DNA of 64,000 nucleotides from Rosa chinensis (lineage: Eukaryota; Streptophyta; Magnoliopsida; Rosales; Rosaceae). Of this stretch, positions 12,900-24,527 are shown piece by piece. Position 1 is the first letter of the stretch. Each line of letters starts with the position of its first letter. The notes under the pieces were generated by a model. It had not been told where the DNA came from. It saw nothing but the letters and a program-made list of their open reading frames with translations, and did not search any database. The stretch is taken from contig NC_037093.1 in NCBI RefSeq assembly GCF_002994745.2, positions 43,008,384 through 43,072,383 on the forward strand. The letters are read 5' to 3'. The position numbers were made by a program, and so were the translations under genes.

Positions 12900-13950
12900 G
12901 GGGTGTCGGGAAGGCGTGAGTGGAAAGCTCGGGGGTGCCACGAAGGCGTGAGCGGGAAGCTCGGGGGTGCTGGGAAGGCGTGAACGGAAAGCTCGGGGTT
13001 GCCGGGAAGGCATGAGCGGAGAGCTCAGGGGTGCCTGGAAGGCGTGAGCGAAGAGATCGGGGGTGCCTGGAAAGGCATGAGCGGAGAGCTCGGGGGTTGC
13101 CTGGAAGGCGTGACAGAAAAGCTCGAGGGTGCTAGGAAGGCGTGAGCGGAGAGCTTGGGGGTGCCTGGAAGGAGTGAGCGAAAAGCTCGGGGGTGCTAGG
13201 AAGGCGTGAGCGGAGAGCTCGGGGGTGCCTGGAAGGCTTGAGCGGAGAGCTCGAGGGTGCCGGGAAAGCTTGAGCGGAAAGCTCGGGGGTTGCCGGGAAG
13301 GCATGAGAGGAGAGCTCGGGGGTGCCGGGAAGGCATGAGCGCAAAGCTCGGGGGTACCGCGAAGGCGTGAGCAAAAAGCTCGGGGGTTTCCGGGAAGTCG
13401 TGAGCGGAAAGCTAGGGGGTGCCTCGAAGGCATGAGAGGAAGCTCAGGGTTGCCGCGAAGGTGTGCGCGTTAGAGCTAGTGAGCGGGAAGCTCGGGGGTG
13501 CCGCGAAGGCATAAGAGTGGAGCTCGTGAGCAGGAAGCTCGGGGGTGCTGCGAAGGTGTCAGCGGAAAGGTCGGGGGTGCCTCAAAGGCATGAGCGGAAG
13601 CTCGGGGTTGGCGCGAAGGTGTGAGCGTTAGAGCTCGTGAGCGCGGAGCTCGAGGGTGCAGCTGAGGCGTAAGTGTTAGAGCTCGGGGGTACCGCGGAGG
13701 CATGAGCGTCATAGCTCGGGGTTGCCGCGAAGGCGTGAGCGTTAGAGCTCGTGAGCGCGGAGCTCGGTGGTGCTGCTGAGGCGTGAGCGTTAGAGCTCAG
13801 GGGTGCTGCGAAGGAGTGATCGTTAGAGCTCGTGAGCACGGAGCTCGGGGGTGTCGCTGAGGCTTGAGCGTTAGAGCTCGGGGGTTGTCGTGAAGGAGTG
13901 AGCGTTAGAGCTCGTGAGAGAGGAGCTCGGGGGTGCCGCGAAGGCTGTGG
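12900..13950. repeat. GC-rich minisatellite array A, ~32-33 bp unit
   Basis: The unit is a variation on AGCTCGGGGGTGCCGGGAAG followed by GCGTGAGCGGA. About 17 regular units run to 13440. After that the pattern becomes a compound one with inserted GCGTTAGAGCTCGTGAGC segments up to about 13950. Units of 33 bp keep frame and produce the repetitive P/R/S/H frames on the minus strand. Confidence 0.85.
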
Positions 13951-14609
13951 CCGTTAGGTAGCTAACCTAATCTTTGATACCCAAGCATCGGGGGTTAACC
14001 ACCGAATCAATGGCTGCCGCGGGCTGTGTTAACCGGTCCCTTTACTCTTTCCTGGATGAGAAAAGCTTGACTGTAATGTCGTGTAGCGGTCATCATCATT
14101 ATGAGGCATTGCCTTACCCCTTGGCGGTTAGTCGTAGACCATAGACCAGCGGAGTCTAGATCCGTTTAGGTCTATTTCCTGTGGGGAGGGTTTGACAACA
14201 TATGGTGGCCAAGAGGCCAGACAAAGTATTTACACAGTGTACATGTAAATCTTACTAGCTGTATGAACAACAAATAAGCATGACATAGTTTGTTTAAGCA
14301 AGTGTTACATGTTTATTTAATTGAGTTGCAATTAAATAGAAGCATGGCATATTTGTATAGTATGTACTTGTAGTAAAGTTGCTAATAACATTTTTGCATT
14401 GTTGGAAACATGCTTAAGGATCACGAAAACATGTAAATGCATATCAAGTGTGATATATTGTAGGCATGTTTAGAAGTAGTAAAAGCATGGCATTGGCATG
14501 GCACTAGCTCAAATTGAAAGAGCAAAGGAAGATATAGTCACTTATCTTATGCCGATTTGGAGCGAGTAAGAGTTGGAATTGATGTAAGTGCTCAAATTAT
14601 GTTGGAGTT

Positions 14610-15380
14610 GTCCTAGCCTCGCTAGCGGAGGAATATGTCGCCGCTGGACATGCTAGCCTCACTGGAGGAATATGTCTCCGCCGGACTCGCTAGCAGAAAA
14701 TATCACCGCCAGACTCGCTAGCGGAAGATGTCGCCGCCGGAAACGGTAGCCTAGCTGGAGGAATATGCCGCCGCGGACTCGCTAGAGGAAGATGTCGCCG
14801 CTGGACTTGCTAGCGAAAGATGTCACCGCCGGACATGCTAGCAGAAAATGTCGCAGCGGGACTCACTGGCGGAAGATATTGCTGCCGAACACGCTAGCCT
14901 CACTAGAGGAATTGTCGCCGCCGGCTAGCTAGAGGAAAATGTCGCTGCGGACTCGCTAGAGGAAAATATCTCCGCCGGACTCGCTAGAGGAAAATGTCGC
15001 CGCAGACTCGCTAGCCGAAGATGTTGTCGCTGGACACTCTAGCGGATGATGTCGCCGCTGGACACGCTAGAGGAAACTGTCGCCGCGGACTCGCTAGCGG
15101 AAGATGTATCCGCCGGACAAGCTAGCGGAAGATGTCGTAGCCGGACTTGCTAGCGGAAAATGTCTCCGCCGGACTTTCTAGGGGAAGATGTCGCTGCCGG
15201 AAACGGTAGCTGAAGATGCCACCGCCGGAGTTGCTAGCGGAAGATGTCGCCGCCGGACTTGCTAGCGGAAAATGTCACCGCCGGACACGCTAGCGGAAAA
15301 TATCATCGCCGGACTGACTAGCGGAAAAAGTCGCCGCAGACTCGCTAGCGGAAAATGTCGCCGCCAACTCGCTAGTGGAC
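14610..15380. repeat. GC-rich minisatellite array B, ~28 bp unit
   Basis: The unit is close to CTAGCGGAAGATGTCGCCGC followed by CGGACTTG, repeated about 27 times with substitutions and a few short or long units. It is unrelated in sequence to array A in the same element. The 13950-14610 spacer between the arrays shows no gene or repeat that I can identify. Confidence 0.85.
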
Positions 15381-15437
15381 CAAAAGTTCACGGTACATGA
15401 CGAAGCCTTTGTGTTGGCTTCCCATAGACGGCGCCAA

Positions 15438-15477
15438 TGTTAACGTTAGAGATCCGAGGGGGTCTCTAGTTAGTTTT

Positions 15478-15561
<84 letters not shown>

Positions 15562-15941
15562 TACAAGCAAAGTATAGTGGTTCGTCCACTTGAATGTTTA
15601 ACTAGTGTGTTGGGCCTTGCAGCCCAAGAGAGATTACAAGAGATGTAATGGGATGTCTTGAGTTGTGGGAGGAATCATTCCTTTTATAGGTGAAGGAAGC
15701 CACCTCCTTTACATTTTCTTACTAGTCTAGAAAGACGTGTTGTGAGGGTAACTTGGCAAGGTCGGGAAGGTGGGTTCCCGGCGACGTATTTACCACTTCC
15801 GGATACCGTGGCGTAGCTTGAACATAGGGCTACAAGATGCAAGTAGCGGTTGGGCCTCACCATGCCTTGTGGGTGTCCCAAAGAGGGTGTTACTTATGCT
15901 TGGTAATGTTGCAAAGTAGCTTGCTAGTAGAGATATCTACA
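15438..15941 (-). repeat. LARD-like element, 5' LTR
   Basis: The 504-bp LTR lies next to the primer-binding site at 15420-15437. It holds a pure GA microsatellite from 15479 to 15557 that explains most of the length difference from the other LTR. Confidence 0.85.
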
Positions 15942-16003
15942 CTGACCAAAAACTATTTCATAACTCTGCCCAATTCACACCTCAAACCTCCATCACCTAC
16001 AAG

Positions 16004-16173
16004 CAAGGTTCGAAAAATCGCTAGGCGCTAGTCTGGCGGTGGCTAAGAGACTAGCGCCCAGGCGCCTAGGAGGGTGACTAGGCCGCGCCTAGCCGGATTT
16101 GTATTTTTTTATTTTTATTTTAAATTTATAGCATTTATTTACATAATAAAGACTATATCAAGACTTAATGCCT

Positions 16174-16209
<36 letters not shown>

Positions 16210-16761
16210 ACTTTGACTTTCCCTTGCGATTTATCTCCCTCCACCCACTCAAAGCTTTGCTTTGATTTTTCCTTCTTATCTGCAACTAGCCAACAACAAT
16301 TGTGAGTCTATCCAGAACTTACCCCACAACGACGCCATCCACATCTGCAAATTCCTCAAAAGGGCTTCGACTGCAACACCTCAGCCGTCATCAAGTACTC
16401 ACCAAGCGCCTCTCCTCTGAGCTGAGCAGAAATACTAAGAAAGCCCTCCCCCTCTGGATCCCGACTTGGCTACTAGCAACGCGACGCACCATCTTCCATC
16501 AAGCCCTCACCACCGCCGATGTCCACGGAGCCACCGTAGTCATCTTCTCCCAAACCCCCTCCCAGATCGCCCAACCAATTCAAACGACTAGACAGCCTAG
16601 CACCTAATCATATACCCACCCAGGAGCCTAGTCGGCTGCCCAGGCCACCTAGGAGGCAGTCCAAATCTGTCCCGCCCAATCCCACTGATTTACCATTAAT
16701 CGAGTCGGAGAGCTGCCGCCCAGTGCTTAGGCGGCCTGGGTGGCCGAGTTTTATAACATTG
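16004..16761. mobile_element. Non-autonomous hAT-like element, CAATG-end family, copy 1
   Basis: The 758-bp element is flanked by the 8-bp duplication CCTACAAG (15996-16003 and 16762-16769). The left end reads CAAGGTTCGAAAAATCGC and the right end, reversed, CAATGTTATAAAACTCGG, so the ends form imperfect inverted repeats. Inside these are GGCGC-rich subterminal stretches. A TA microsatellite lies at about 16178-16206. The frame at 16302-16607 is not recognised and I do not call it a gene. The element at 44730-46004 has matching ends, indicating a family. Confidence 0.75.
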
Positions 16762-16769
16762 CCTACAAG

Positions 16770-19700
16770 ACCATGACCACCATCCTTCCATCAATCTACG
16801 AAATTCTTAGGCGCTGAGTCAAGGACGCACTACCACCATAGCAGAGATGAGTTCATCATCTTGTTGCTACGCCGCTGAGGAAAGCTACATAGTATAACTA
16901 TGACTCTACTTACAATTTTTGTTTTGGTTTTGTGTGTTTGGATTTGCGAGTTGTGTAATTAGAGACATGAAATTTTTATAATCATTTTATTAATATTTTT
17001 GAGATTTTCAGTTTATTATTGAGTTAATTTCGAGAATTCTTTGATGATGCATGTCGCAATCTTGTGCCCTTTTACGTGTTTAGGTAATTTTCAGAGTTAG
17101 GTTAATAAGTTTGCATGCTAGAATCACGCTGAGTATTTTAATGTGTTTGCTTAATTTGCCAAGAGTAATTATTATTTGTTAAGATGTTGAGTTAAACAAG
17201 TAGTAATTAGTTTTAAAGAGTGGTAAAAATCATGGTTTAATGATTAAACGATTCTGGAAATTACGTGTTAATTGCTATGTGTAATGGTTAATTTGCACGT
17301 GTGAGTTGATTCAAAGAACGGATAAGATAAATGGATTGGACTGTGACAGCCTTTCATTTGGGCTCTTATGTAGCATTTAAGATGGGCACGTTTTTGTAGC
17401 ATGTTGAAATGAATTTTCTGTTTTTACACTAAGTAATTTCTGAGTGGTAGTGGTCTAGGTTACGGAAGTCGATCATTGTAGATAGTTTTATTTTTTATTT
17501 TTTATTTTAAGTAGATTAGGAACCAGATTTCAAAACCCCCCATTTTATTCTTTTATTTGTTAATTGACCTTTTTGTGTAGGTGTACCCTACAATCCCCGG
17601 ACTGAACGATCCCTGCTTATCCTATACTGACAAATACATATTGCAGGGTTAAATTGTGAGGTTATTTCAGCACCATCAATTTTTGACGCCGTTGCTGGGG
17701 ATTGTTATAATCCCTAACACTTAAAGTGTCATTAATTTTATTGTTTATATAGAATGCATGCTAAATTTTTGTATTACACTTGTGGAATGGTGGGAAATTG
17801 CAATTTATGTTAGGCCAAGCTATAATTGTGATTTAGTTTAAGTTTTATGAGTGTTACGAAATTAAGCATGTTTTTTTATAATTGTTGTGCAATTTGTAGA
17901 AGTTTGTTTTTAAGCATGTTGTAATTTGTTAATGCCTAAGATTGAGCGGTGGCCCAAATCTCAGTTAATGCTGGTCCGGTGGGCTGACCGCTACTTGTGA
18001 TGTTTTTAGAGCTTCCGCTATCTGTCAAGTAAAATACAAAGGGCATCAGAGGGAGAGCAGTGATCTGGGAGTGACTCGGGGCTCCGCTGACAGCCTGTAT
18101 TGCTGTGTTTCCGTAGACCACACCCTTGGTGGTTATTGGTACCGCTAGCGGTAGTATGAGCGTAGCTCATTGTAGCTAATTAAGCTTGGCAAATGCTTAT
18201 GTAAGTACATAAATTGTATGTGCTTCACTTAGATTAAGCATGTTGTAAATTGTATGTGTTTCACTTAGATTAATATACTTAGGTTGTTATGAATTTTGTT
18301 AAAACTTAATTATTGTAAGTGTGTAAAATCGTATGAGTAGACAAGGGCCCATTTGTTATTATTGGCATTAACTCTTCATTAGTACCTTGCTAAGGTCTCT
18401 TGAGGTTGAGGGCAGCCTTTATTAGCACTTGGAGAACGGTCTAACACATAAGTTAATTTCCCAGCTAAGTAAGGGGCGCATACGGATGGTGTCTTAAATT
18501 GCGACCCTGAGCCTCAGAGATATTATAGAATGAGCCTAAACCACTATGTGGGAGTAGCCGATAGGGGCCTAAACCTCAATGAAGGAGTAGCCTCCGTATT
18601 ATCACCAAAATGAGTCATCCCTCTTGCTTACCTTTTAATCTGGCCATCCAGCCTTCTAAAACAAAGGAAAGAGACTTATGTCTAGGCAACTATCCCTATA
18701 TCGTATCTCACCAATAGTAGTGGTTTCTATTGGGCTTGACTTACAACTTGGTATCAATTGAGATATTAACTATGTTTATAACAAACTCAAACTGGAAAAA
18801 AAAAAAAATGTTGTGTGACATGCTTAAGGTATATTGGATTAAATATGACCTTGTCGAGGGTAGCTGGTCTATAGTCCCATTGCACAACGAGGTCCTCTGT
18901 TCCAGTACCTAAGTATGTAATTGTAAATGTAAAAGTAACTTAGAAAGTTAAGGATGGTCCTTTCCTTCAACCCCAGGACGTGTGAACAATGAGAAGAGTC
19001 CAGGCTGAAGGACTATAACTATTAAAGCGCTGCATGGGAGGCAACCCATTTCAACCGAAGCTGTGGAGGAGCCATCAACGAGAGTTTGACATTTCTATCC
19101 CTTCACTTGATTAGGTTGAATTGTACTTGTGTCTTTGTTTGTTTGTTTATTTTACCCTTCCCTAATTTTTGTAGCCCCCCATATTTAGGGTCTATGTACC
19201 ATATTTTTTGCCTACATTGAGGACAATATAGATTCTAAGTGTGGGGTGGGTTTACACCTTTATTTCAGAAATTTTTTTTCAGTTTAATAAAAAAAAAAAC
19301 AAAAAAATTGAAAAATGTCAGGAAAAAAAAATGTTAGAAATTTAAAAAAAAAAAAAAAAATTTGTTGGTTTTTGGTTAGTTTTAGAGTCTTTTGTTTTAA
19401 CATTGAGTCTTAGGATGCCCTTAATTATTTAGGATGATTCAATATCTCTGAAATTGTGGCTAAAAGAGGATCACAAAATTGAGATGATGTTAAATGTCAT
19501 TATTTGGTTAATTGAGATATATAAAAAGCATGTGCATGAGTAGTGGATATGGATTTCGTGACCTTGGTACAGTTTATGAGCATGTTAAGATGAGTTTTGA
19601 TTCACAAAAGCCATGTTAGATATTTGAGCCATGTCCATTTTTCTTGGAATGATAAATGAAATATGGTCTTATTTTCTTGGCAATGTTTTGATGATCTCAT

Positions 19701-19790
19701 AATTCTTTCATTTGATTGATTGTTTGCCATAGATTAAGTTTAATGGACGAGAGAGTGCTATAATTCACTCTTATGCTTGTTGAAACTTTT
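16770..19790 (+). mobile_element. Ty3/gypsy-type remnant without pol (gypsy-plus)
   Basis: The sequence up to about 17682 reads as an LTR end (finishing near ACCATCA), followed by GACGCCGTTGCTGGGG at about 17689-17704, a plant gypsy primer-binding site on the plus strand. Further in are an AAAGCGCTGCATGGGAGGC motif near 19024 and TACATTGAGGACAATATAG followed by a GTGTGGGGTGGG purine stretch at 19211-19250. The same two motifs in the same order are seen in the minus-strand gypsy. No protein-coding domain was found; short frames such as 17936-18121 and 18730-18912 are chance frames. A-rich low-complexity runs occur at 19265-19365. The right LTR is not identified and the end near 19790 is set by the start of the chitinase duplication. 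Confidence 0.55.
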
Positions 19791-19800
19791 GTGTGCTTAT

Positions 19801-20492
19801 TGTGTCACAACTTAATTTTAATCAGAAAATAACTAGACATAATTGAGGGTAGACTGTAGACATCATATTGGTCATTTTGATAGAAAAATTTCTCAATTTA
19901 TTCTCTCTCACATAAATTTAGAAATAGTGAATAAATGAACATGCATATATATGAAGACATTGAAGGGATTAAACTTATTATTATTATTTTTTGATAAAAA
20001 GGGTTTGAAACTCAGTCACACTGGGAGGCTCATCCCCACGCCCATATTATTATTGATTATATATATTTTACCGCATCGAGGGGGACGTAATACCTGAACC
20101 CCAAGCATGCATAGTTGTGTTACAATTATCCTCATAGAGTACATCCTACAGGAATCCAGGTGCCTCATCTAAAGAAAGATCCACAACGTAATCCAAACTA
20201 GCAAAGTGAGCTAACCTATGAGCTACATGTACTATTTGCTTCACGATATATATGTCAAATTCTAAAAGAGTCAAAAAAATTGCAAATTGAAGGGATTAAA
20301 CATATTATTAGCTCACAAAGTGCACAAGTGAAAGTAGCTTACAAAGGGATTAAATTAACTAACATATTTCTGTGAACTACTTACAATTATTCTCAAAACC
20401 ACAGATCCATTATTCCATTACATGAAACAATGTCCTAAGTACAGCGACAACAACCACAACCAACCACAAAGAAGAAAGCTAGCAAACTCATA
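19801..20492 (-). repeat. Duplicated 3' flank of chitinase copy A
   Basis: This matches 41116-41443 (3' flank of copy B) base by base over long stretches. The only large interruption is the 303-bp insertion at 19984-20286. It shows that the duplication unit was larger than the coding region. Confidence 0.8.
19984..20286 (-). mobile_element. Short LINE 3' fragment
   Basis: A 303-bp block absent from copy B is flanked by a 24-bp duplication beginning TTGAAGGGATTAAAC (19960-19983 and 20287-20310, one mismatch). The long duplication and a T-rich left edge fit a 5'-truncated non-LTR insertion on the minus strand. No protein domain remains. Confidence 0.6.
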
Positions 20493-20876
20493 CTACATCG
20501 ACTCTTTCGAGGATGAATAATAAGTACTGAGTCCAGACCCAAAAGGCTTCTGATTATAACAGTCAAGGATGTCACCATAACCAATCCCAAGCAAACAGGG
20601 GCGGACCCATCATTCGGTCTGATGGGGTCCGGACCCCCCTAAGCTATTTGGCAGATATATAATATAGAAAATTACACACAAGTGTCATTTTAAAACTTTA
20701 ATTAGCCATAAGGCCACCTAATTTTTCTTGTACACATAAGGCCATTTACATTCACAAATTATTTCATCCATGACAATTTTACCCTTCTACCTAAGCCCAC
20801 TCTCATTTTTACATCGATCACAAATTGTGATTCACAATTCACAAATCCATCTACTTCTCTCTCTCCCCCCTCGATC

Positions 20877-20879
<3 letters not shown>

Positions 20880-20956
<77 letters not shown>
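20880..20956. repeat. CT dinucleotide microsatellite
   Basis: A pure TC run of about 75 bp. It creates the artificial SLSLSL and RERERE frames on the two strands, which are not genes. Confidence 0.95.
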
Positions 20957-20959
<3 letters not shown>

Positions 20960-22089
20960 CCTCGATCTCTGCCTCCGATTCCGGCGACCACCAGCACGAC
21001 GCTCTCTCGGTCCCTCTCTCTCCTCGATTACAGTCTCACAGATCACATCTTGGTCTGCACCTCCAATTCCGGAGACGATCGTCGCGGTGCTCTCTATCTC
21101 TCACATTCATAGATCAAGGATCTTCATGGCGCCGGCGTGATGGTGCTGCTCCACTCTAATTCCACCGCCTTATGTCGATTGATGACTGGGAGGACGCAAT
21201 CAGGTGACCGAAATTGGATTGGCTTATTCGAACAATTCGGCTGCAAAAGGACTTTGCTCCACCGCTGAATTTCAGGTCATGCAGAAGATGACGGCAAAGA
21301 AGAAGCTCCGATTGGGAGCTACCTTACTAGAGGCGAACTCAGATCTATCTAATTCTCTACTCTACTCATATCTTTGAGATCAGTAAGTTGCAAGAGGTCC
21401 TTTCACTAAGTTCCGGCGTGCAATTGTGCTCGGACGAAGCGACTGTGTCGGAGAAGGAGATGGACGGTAACAGAGCATCAATTCCAGAATTATATTTCAG
21501 TAGACGTTTGATTTGTGCATTTGTTCTCTTAATATGTCTAGGATCATTAGTTAATTTTGTGATTTTGATGGATTAATTAGTTTCTTAAGTTCTAAGACCA
21601 TGATATGGAATCAAACTATCATATGCTGGAGAATAGAGAGAGGTTGAAATTGTTTATGTCTATCTACACCGACGACTACAGTTGCTTTATAATCTGCAAG
21701 TACAGTACCATTTCAAAACATGTTGAGCAATTGAGTTTATAAAATGATGCTACTGTAAACATAATTTAGTGTGTTATCAAACTTCTTTTGAATGAAATTG
21801 AATCTTAATTTTATGCCTCATTGTTGAATTTGGATGCTATGGTATTTGTGTTAATTTGTCAGTTTGATATTTGGATTCAAGTTTTGAGCCCAAGACATGG
21901 CTTAATCAAAGAATTCACCTTGACCCTATAATGTTATTTTCTTAGTTAGTAGGTGTTGTGGAGTGTGGCATGTGAATATGAGAATACCTATTAACTGGTT
22001 TGTTATTGATTTTGGACGATTTGGCAAAATTTGCGCCCAATTGGATTTGTGTTTGTTGAAATTACGAGTAATAGTTTTCTGTCTTCAGG

Positions 22090-22690
22090 AGTAATTTGGT
22101 TCAGTTTGGTAGTACCTTTTGGTGCTAGTAAGAGTAGTTTTTGGTATAGATTATAGTGGCTTTTGTTGTTGGTGACAGTAGTAATCTGGACAGTATCTTT
22201 TCTTGTTGGTGAGCGTAGCTTTTTCTGTTGGTGACAGTAGTTTTTCTTGTTAGTGAGAGTAGCTTTTTATGTTGGTGACAGTAACTTTTGTTATCTCGCC
22301 GGAGAACTCACTGGAGTAGCTTTTGGTGTTGGTAAGAGTAGATTTTAATATTGTTGGCAGTAGCTTCTGTTTCCTTGCCAGAGAACTTACCGGAGTAGCT
22401 TTTGGTGTTGGTAAGAGTAGATTTTAATGTTGTTGACAGTAGCTTTTGTTTCTTCGCTAGAGAACTTATTGGAGTAGCTTTTGTTGTTGGTAAGAGTAGA
22501 TTATGGTGTCGGGAATAGTTGTTGGTGGGGATAGTAACTTTTGATTTTGGGAAGCGTAACTTTTGTTGCTAGTGATAGTAGCTTTTGTGACCTCGCAGGA
22601 AGTTTCCGGAAATCTCATCAAAGTAACTTTTGTTGCTAGCTACAATAGCTTTTGGTGTTAGTGACAGTAGCTTTTGTGGTCGTCGGAGTT
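22090..22690. repeat. Degenerate minisatellite in the MULE-like element
   Basis: A GTAGCTTTTGGTGTTGGTAA-like module alternates with variants ending in GACAGTAGCTTTTG and with interspersed CGCCGGAGAACTT segments. Units vary in length and identity, so a single period cannot be given. Confidence 0.7.
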
Positions 22691-24527
22691 GATCGGAGAC
22701 CCGCCGGAGTTCGCCAGAGGTCGGCCGAAGACTTGCCGGAGTTGACCGAAGACCTCGCCAGAGAGGAGAGAGAGAGAATGAATGTTGATTTTGTACTCTA
22801 GTGGCATTTATGTAAATATATTGATTCTTAATATCCAAAATATAACACCCTTTTTAATCTAGTGGCCTTATGAGGGAAAAAACTAGTTGGTAGTTTTATG
22901 GCTAAAAAAACATTCAAATATGCACTTATATGTAATTAATTCTATATAAGAGATATTATATGTCTATTATTAATTAAACTATTGATTTATGTGTATGTGC
23001 AACGGCTGGACCCCCCCTTCTAAATTGAATTGTACACATAAATATATAATATTCTAACCCCCACCTCCCCCACTCTCTAAACCCACGTGATTGTCCCTTT
23101 GTCAGGTTAAAAATAAAATATTAATATTCATTTAATTAGAAATTTAGGATAAGAGAAGAAAGTCAAGACATAAATTAATAAATATTCATATATCATTAGG
23201 ATTTTGACAGCTTTTATTCTATATATTGGGGTTGGCGGTTTGCAAATTCTATAACCTAATTTTTTTTTCTCTCGCACCAGGCAAAGCAAAAAGGTCCGAT
23301 ACCTTTATTTATTTTTTGTTATATTATATTTTTTTCCATTCTTTCATTTTGCTTTGTTAGATTGATTTTAATTTTTATTTTTGGCTTATTTTTTCACAAT
23401 TGATTTTGTTGAATACTCATTGTTTATATGTAATTTTTTTTTCTTTTGATTTGTAGATGAAAAAGTCATCCACACAAAAGACACTTGATTCATGATTTAC
23501 TAAAAGAAAAACGCCCGAAAACTCTGAATTTAGTGCTACCTCACTACAATCTGATATTAAGACTCAAGATTTTTAAATTATTTTTATACTATTGTTTTTT
23601 TTTTTTTTAACTTTCAACTTACGTTATGTCTGGACCCCCCTAAGATCAAATCCTGGTTCCGCCATTGCAAGCAAAACACAGTACCTCTTGAAAAACCCAA
23701 TGCAGTCCGCCACTCTCCCATCCTATCCTTTACCACATTCGAGTCCACCGTTGATGATATTTGTGATCGTACCATACCCGGAATACCTACCCGCTGACTG
23801 ATCAGCTCCGGAAGGGTTCCATCTCCAGGTGTTGACATCATGGTATGAGGGCTTGGGTGACTGAGGTCATCCAGAACCAGATTGCTGTCTTGAAGGACAT
23901 GACAGGGTCTGTGGCAACAAGGTCCGGGTCGTTCAACAGGTTCGCTCCTATGGCCTTTCCACACTGCCCGTAGTTGTAGCTCCTATGAGTAGTATTGTAA
24001 CATAATATGCAGATACCATTAACTTTTGTGCAAAAACAATTATTTCAATGGTTTAGAACAAGTTCTGATCCAAAAAATTAGTTGCTTACCAAGAAAGTTG
24101 AATAGAACCTCGGCCATAATACCGCTTACCAGCAGCACATGGGTAATTTGGATCCCAGGCACAGTAAGCTCCTGGATTTTGCTCCTTGTTATAACAATAG
24201 CCCCATGAGTTTGGTCCATCAGGGGCAGTCCCCCATCCCCCTGAAATTTTATGAGTTGCGCGCATTCTATTCATAGTACGGAGATGTTTTCTTATTATAC
24301 AAGTATGATGTACCTGTTGTTTTATATTATGCGACTAGCTATAATCTAAACTATTAAATGAGTAGCATATGCTTTTTATATAGTAACGTGTGATGTGAGA
24401 ATGATTGTCGAACAACATAATCAATATGCATGTATGTTGACCGTACAGGAAAGAAATTATCAACCTAATTTGGGTAATCTATCTAATTAATATATGGAGG
24501 CATTGTTCGTACGAGTCACTCGCAACC

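Larger units (their letters stand above)
11780..15941 (-). mobile_element. Non-autonomous LTR retrotransposon with internal tandem arrays (LARD-like)
   Basis: Two LTRs (11780-12263 and 15438-15941) begin TGTTAACG and end TCTACA on the plus strand, and a 5-bp duplication CTGAC (11775-11779 and 15942-15946) flanks the whole. The primer-binding site TTGGCGCCGTCTATGGGA is on the minus strand directly inside the right LTR (15437-15420), so the element is transcribed on the minus strand. A purine-rich tract lies inside the left LTR at about 12264-12290. The 3.2-kb interior has no retroviral protein domain. It contains two GC-rich tandem arrays (12900-13950 and 14610-15380). Frames across the arrays (for example 12837-13433 minus) are repeat translations rich in P, R and S and are probably not genes. 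Such an element would need proteins from a related autonomous element. Confidence 0.85.
20668..22939. mobile_element. MULE-like element nested in the hAT
   Basis: The ends carry imperfect inverted repeats. The left reads AATTACACACAAGTG and then AGCCATAAGGCCACC; the right, reversed, reads AATTACATATAAGTG and then AGCCATAAAACTACC and CATAAGGCCACTAG. Long degenerate inverted repeats of this kind suggest a Mutator-like element. I could not find a clear 9-bp duplication. The interior has a CT microsatellite, a non-coding middle part and a minisatellite; no mudrA-like transposase is present. The hAT sequence continues on both sides, so the order of insertion is hAT first, then this element. Confidence 0.5.
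20596..23667 (+). mobile_element. hAT element inserted in chitinase A exon 3
   Basis: The duplication CAAGCAAA flanks it (20588-20595 and 23668-23675), and copy B shows the uninterrupted site. The left end is CAGGGGCGGACCCA and the right end, reversed, is CAATGGCGGAACCAGGATTT, matching the Tip100-type hAT terminus. On the plus strand at 23457-23500 a short frame, KKSSTQKTLDS then a stop and TKRKTPENSEF, looks like the N-terminus of a hAT transposase. The catalytic region is absent, so this copy is internally deleted. A MULE-like element is nested inside it. Confidence 0.85.

Noticed and set aside
12837..13839. Long proline/serine/arginine-rich frames on the minus strand
   Set aside because: They are translations of the ~32-bp minisatellite in several frames at once, inside a non-autonomous retroelement.
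16302..16607. 101-residue plus-strand frame
   Set aside because: It lies in a small non-autonomous hAT-like element and has no domain or conservation evidence.
20759..21159. Frames with long RERERE and SLSLSL runs
   Set aside because: They come from a CT microsatellite; there is no domain around it.
23614..23964. 116-residue minus-strand frame in chitinase A exon 3
   Set aside because: It is the wrong frame of the chitinase exon running on into the hAT terminus.
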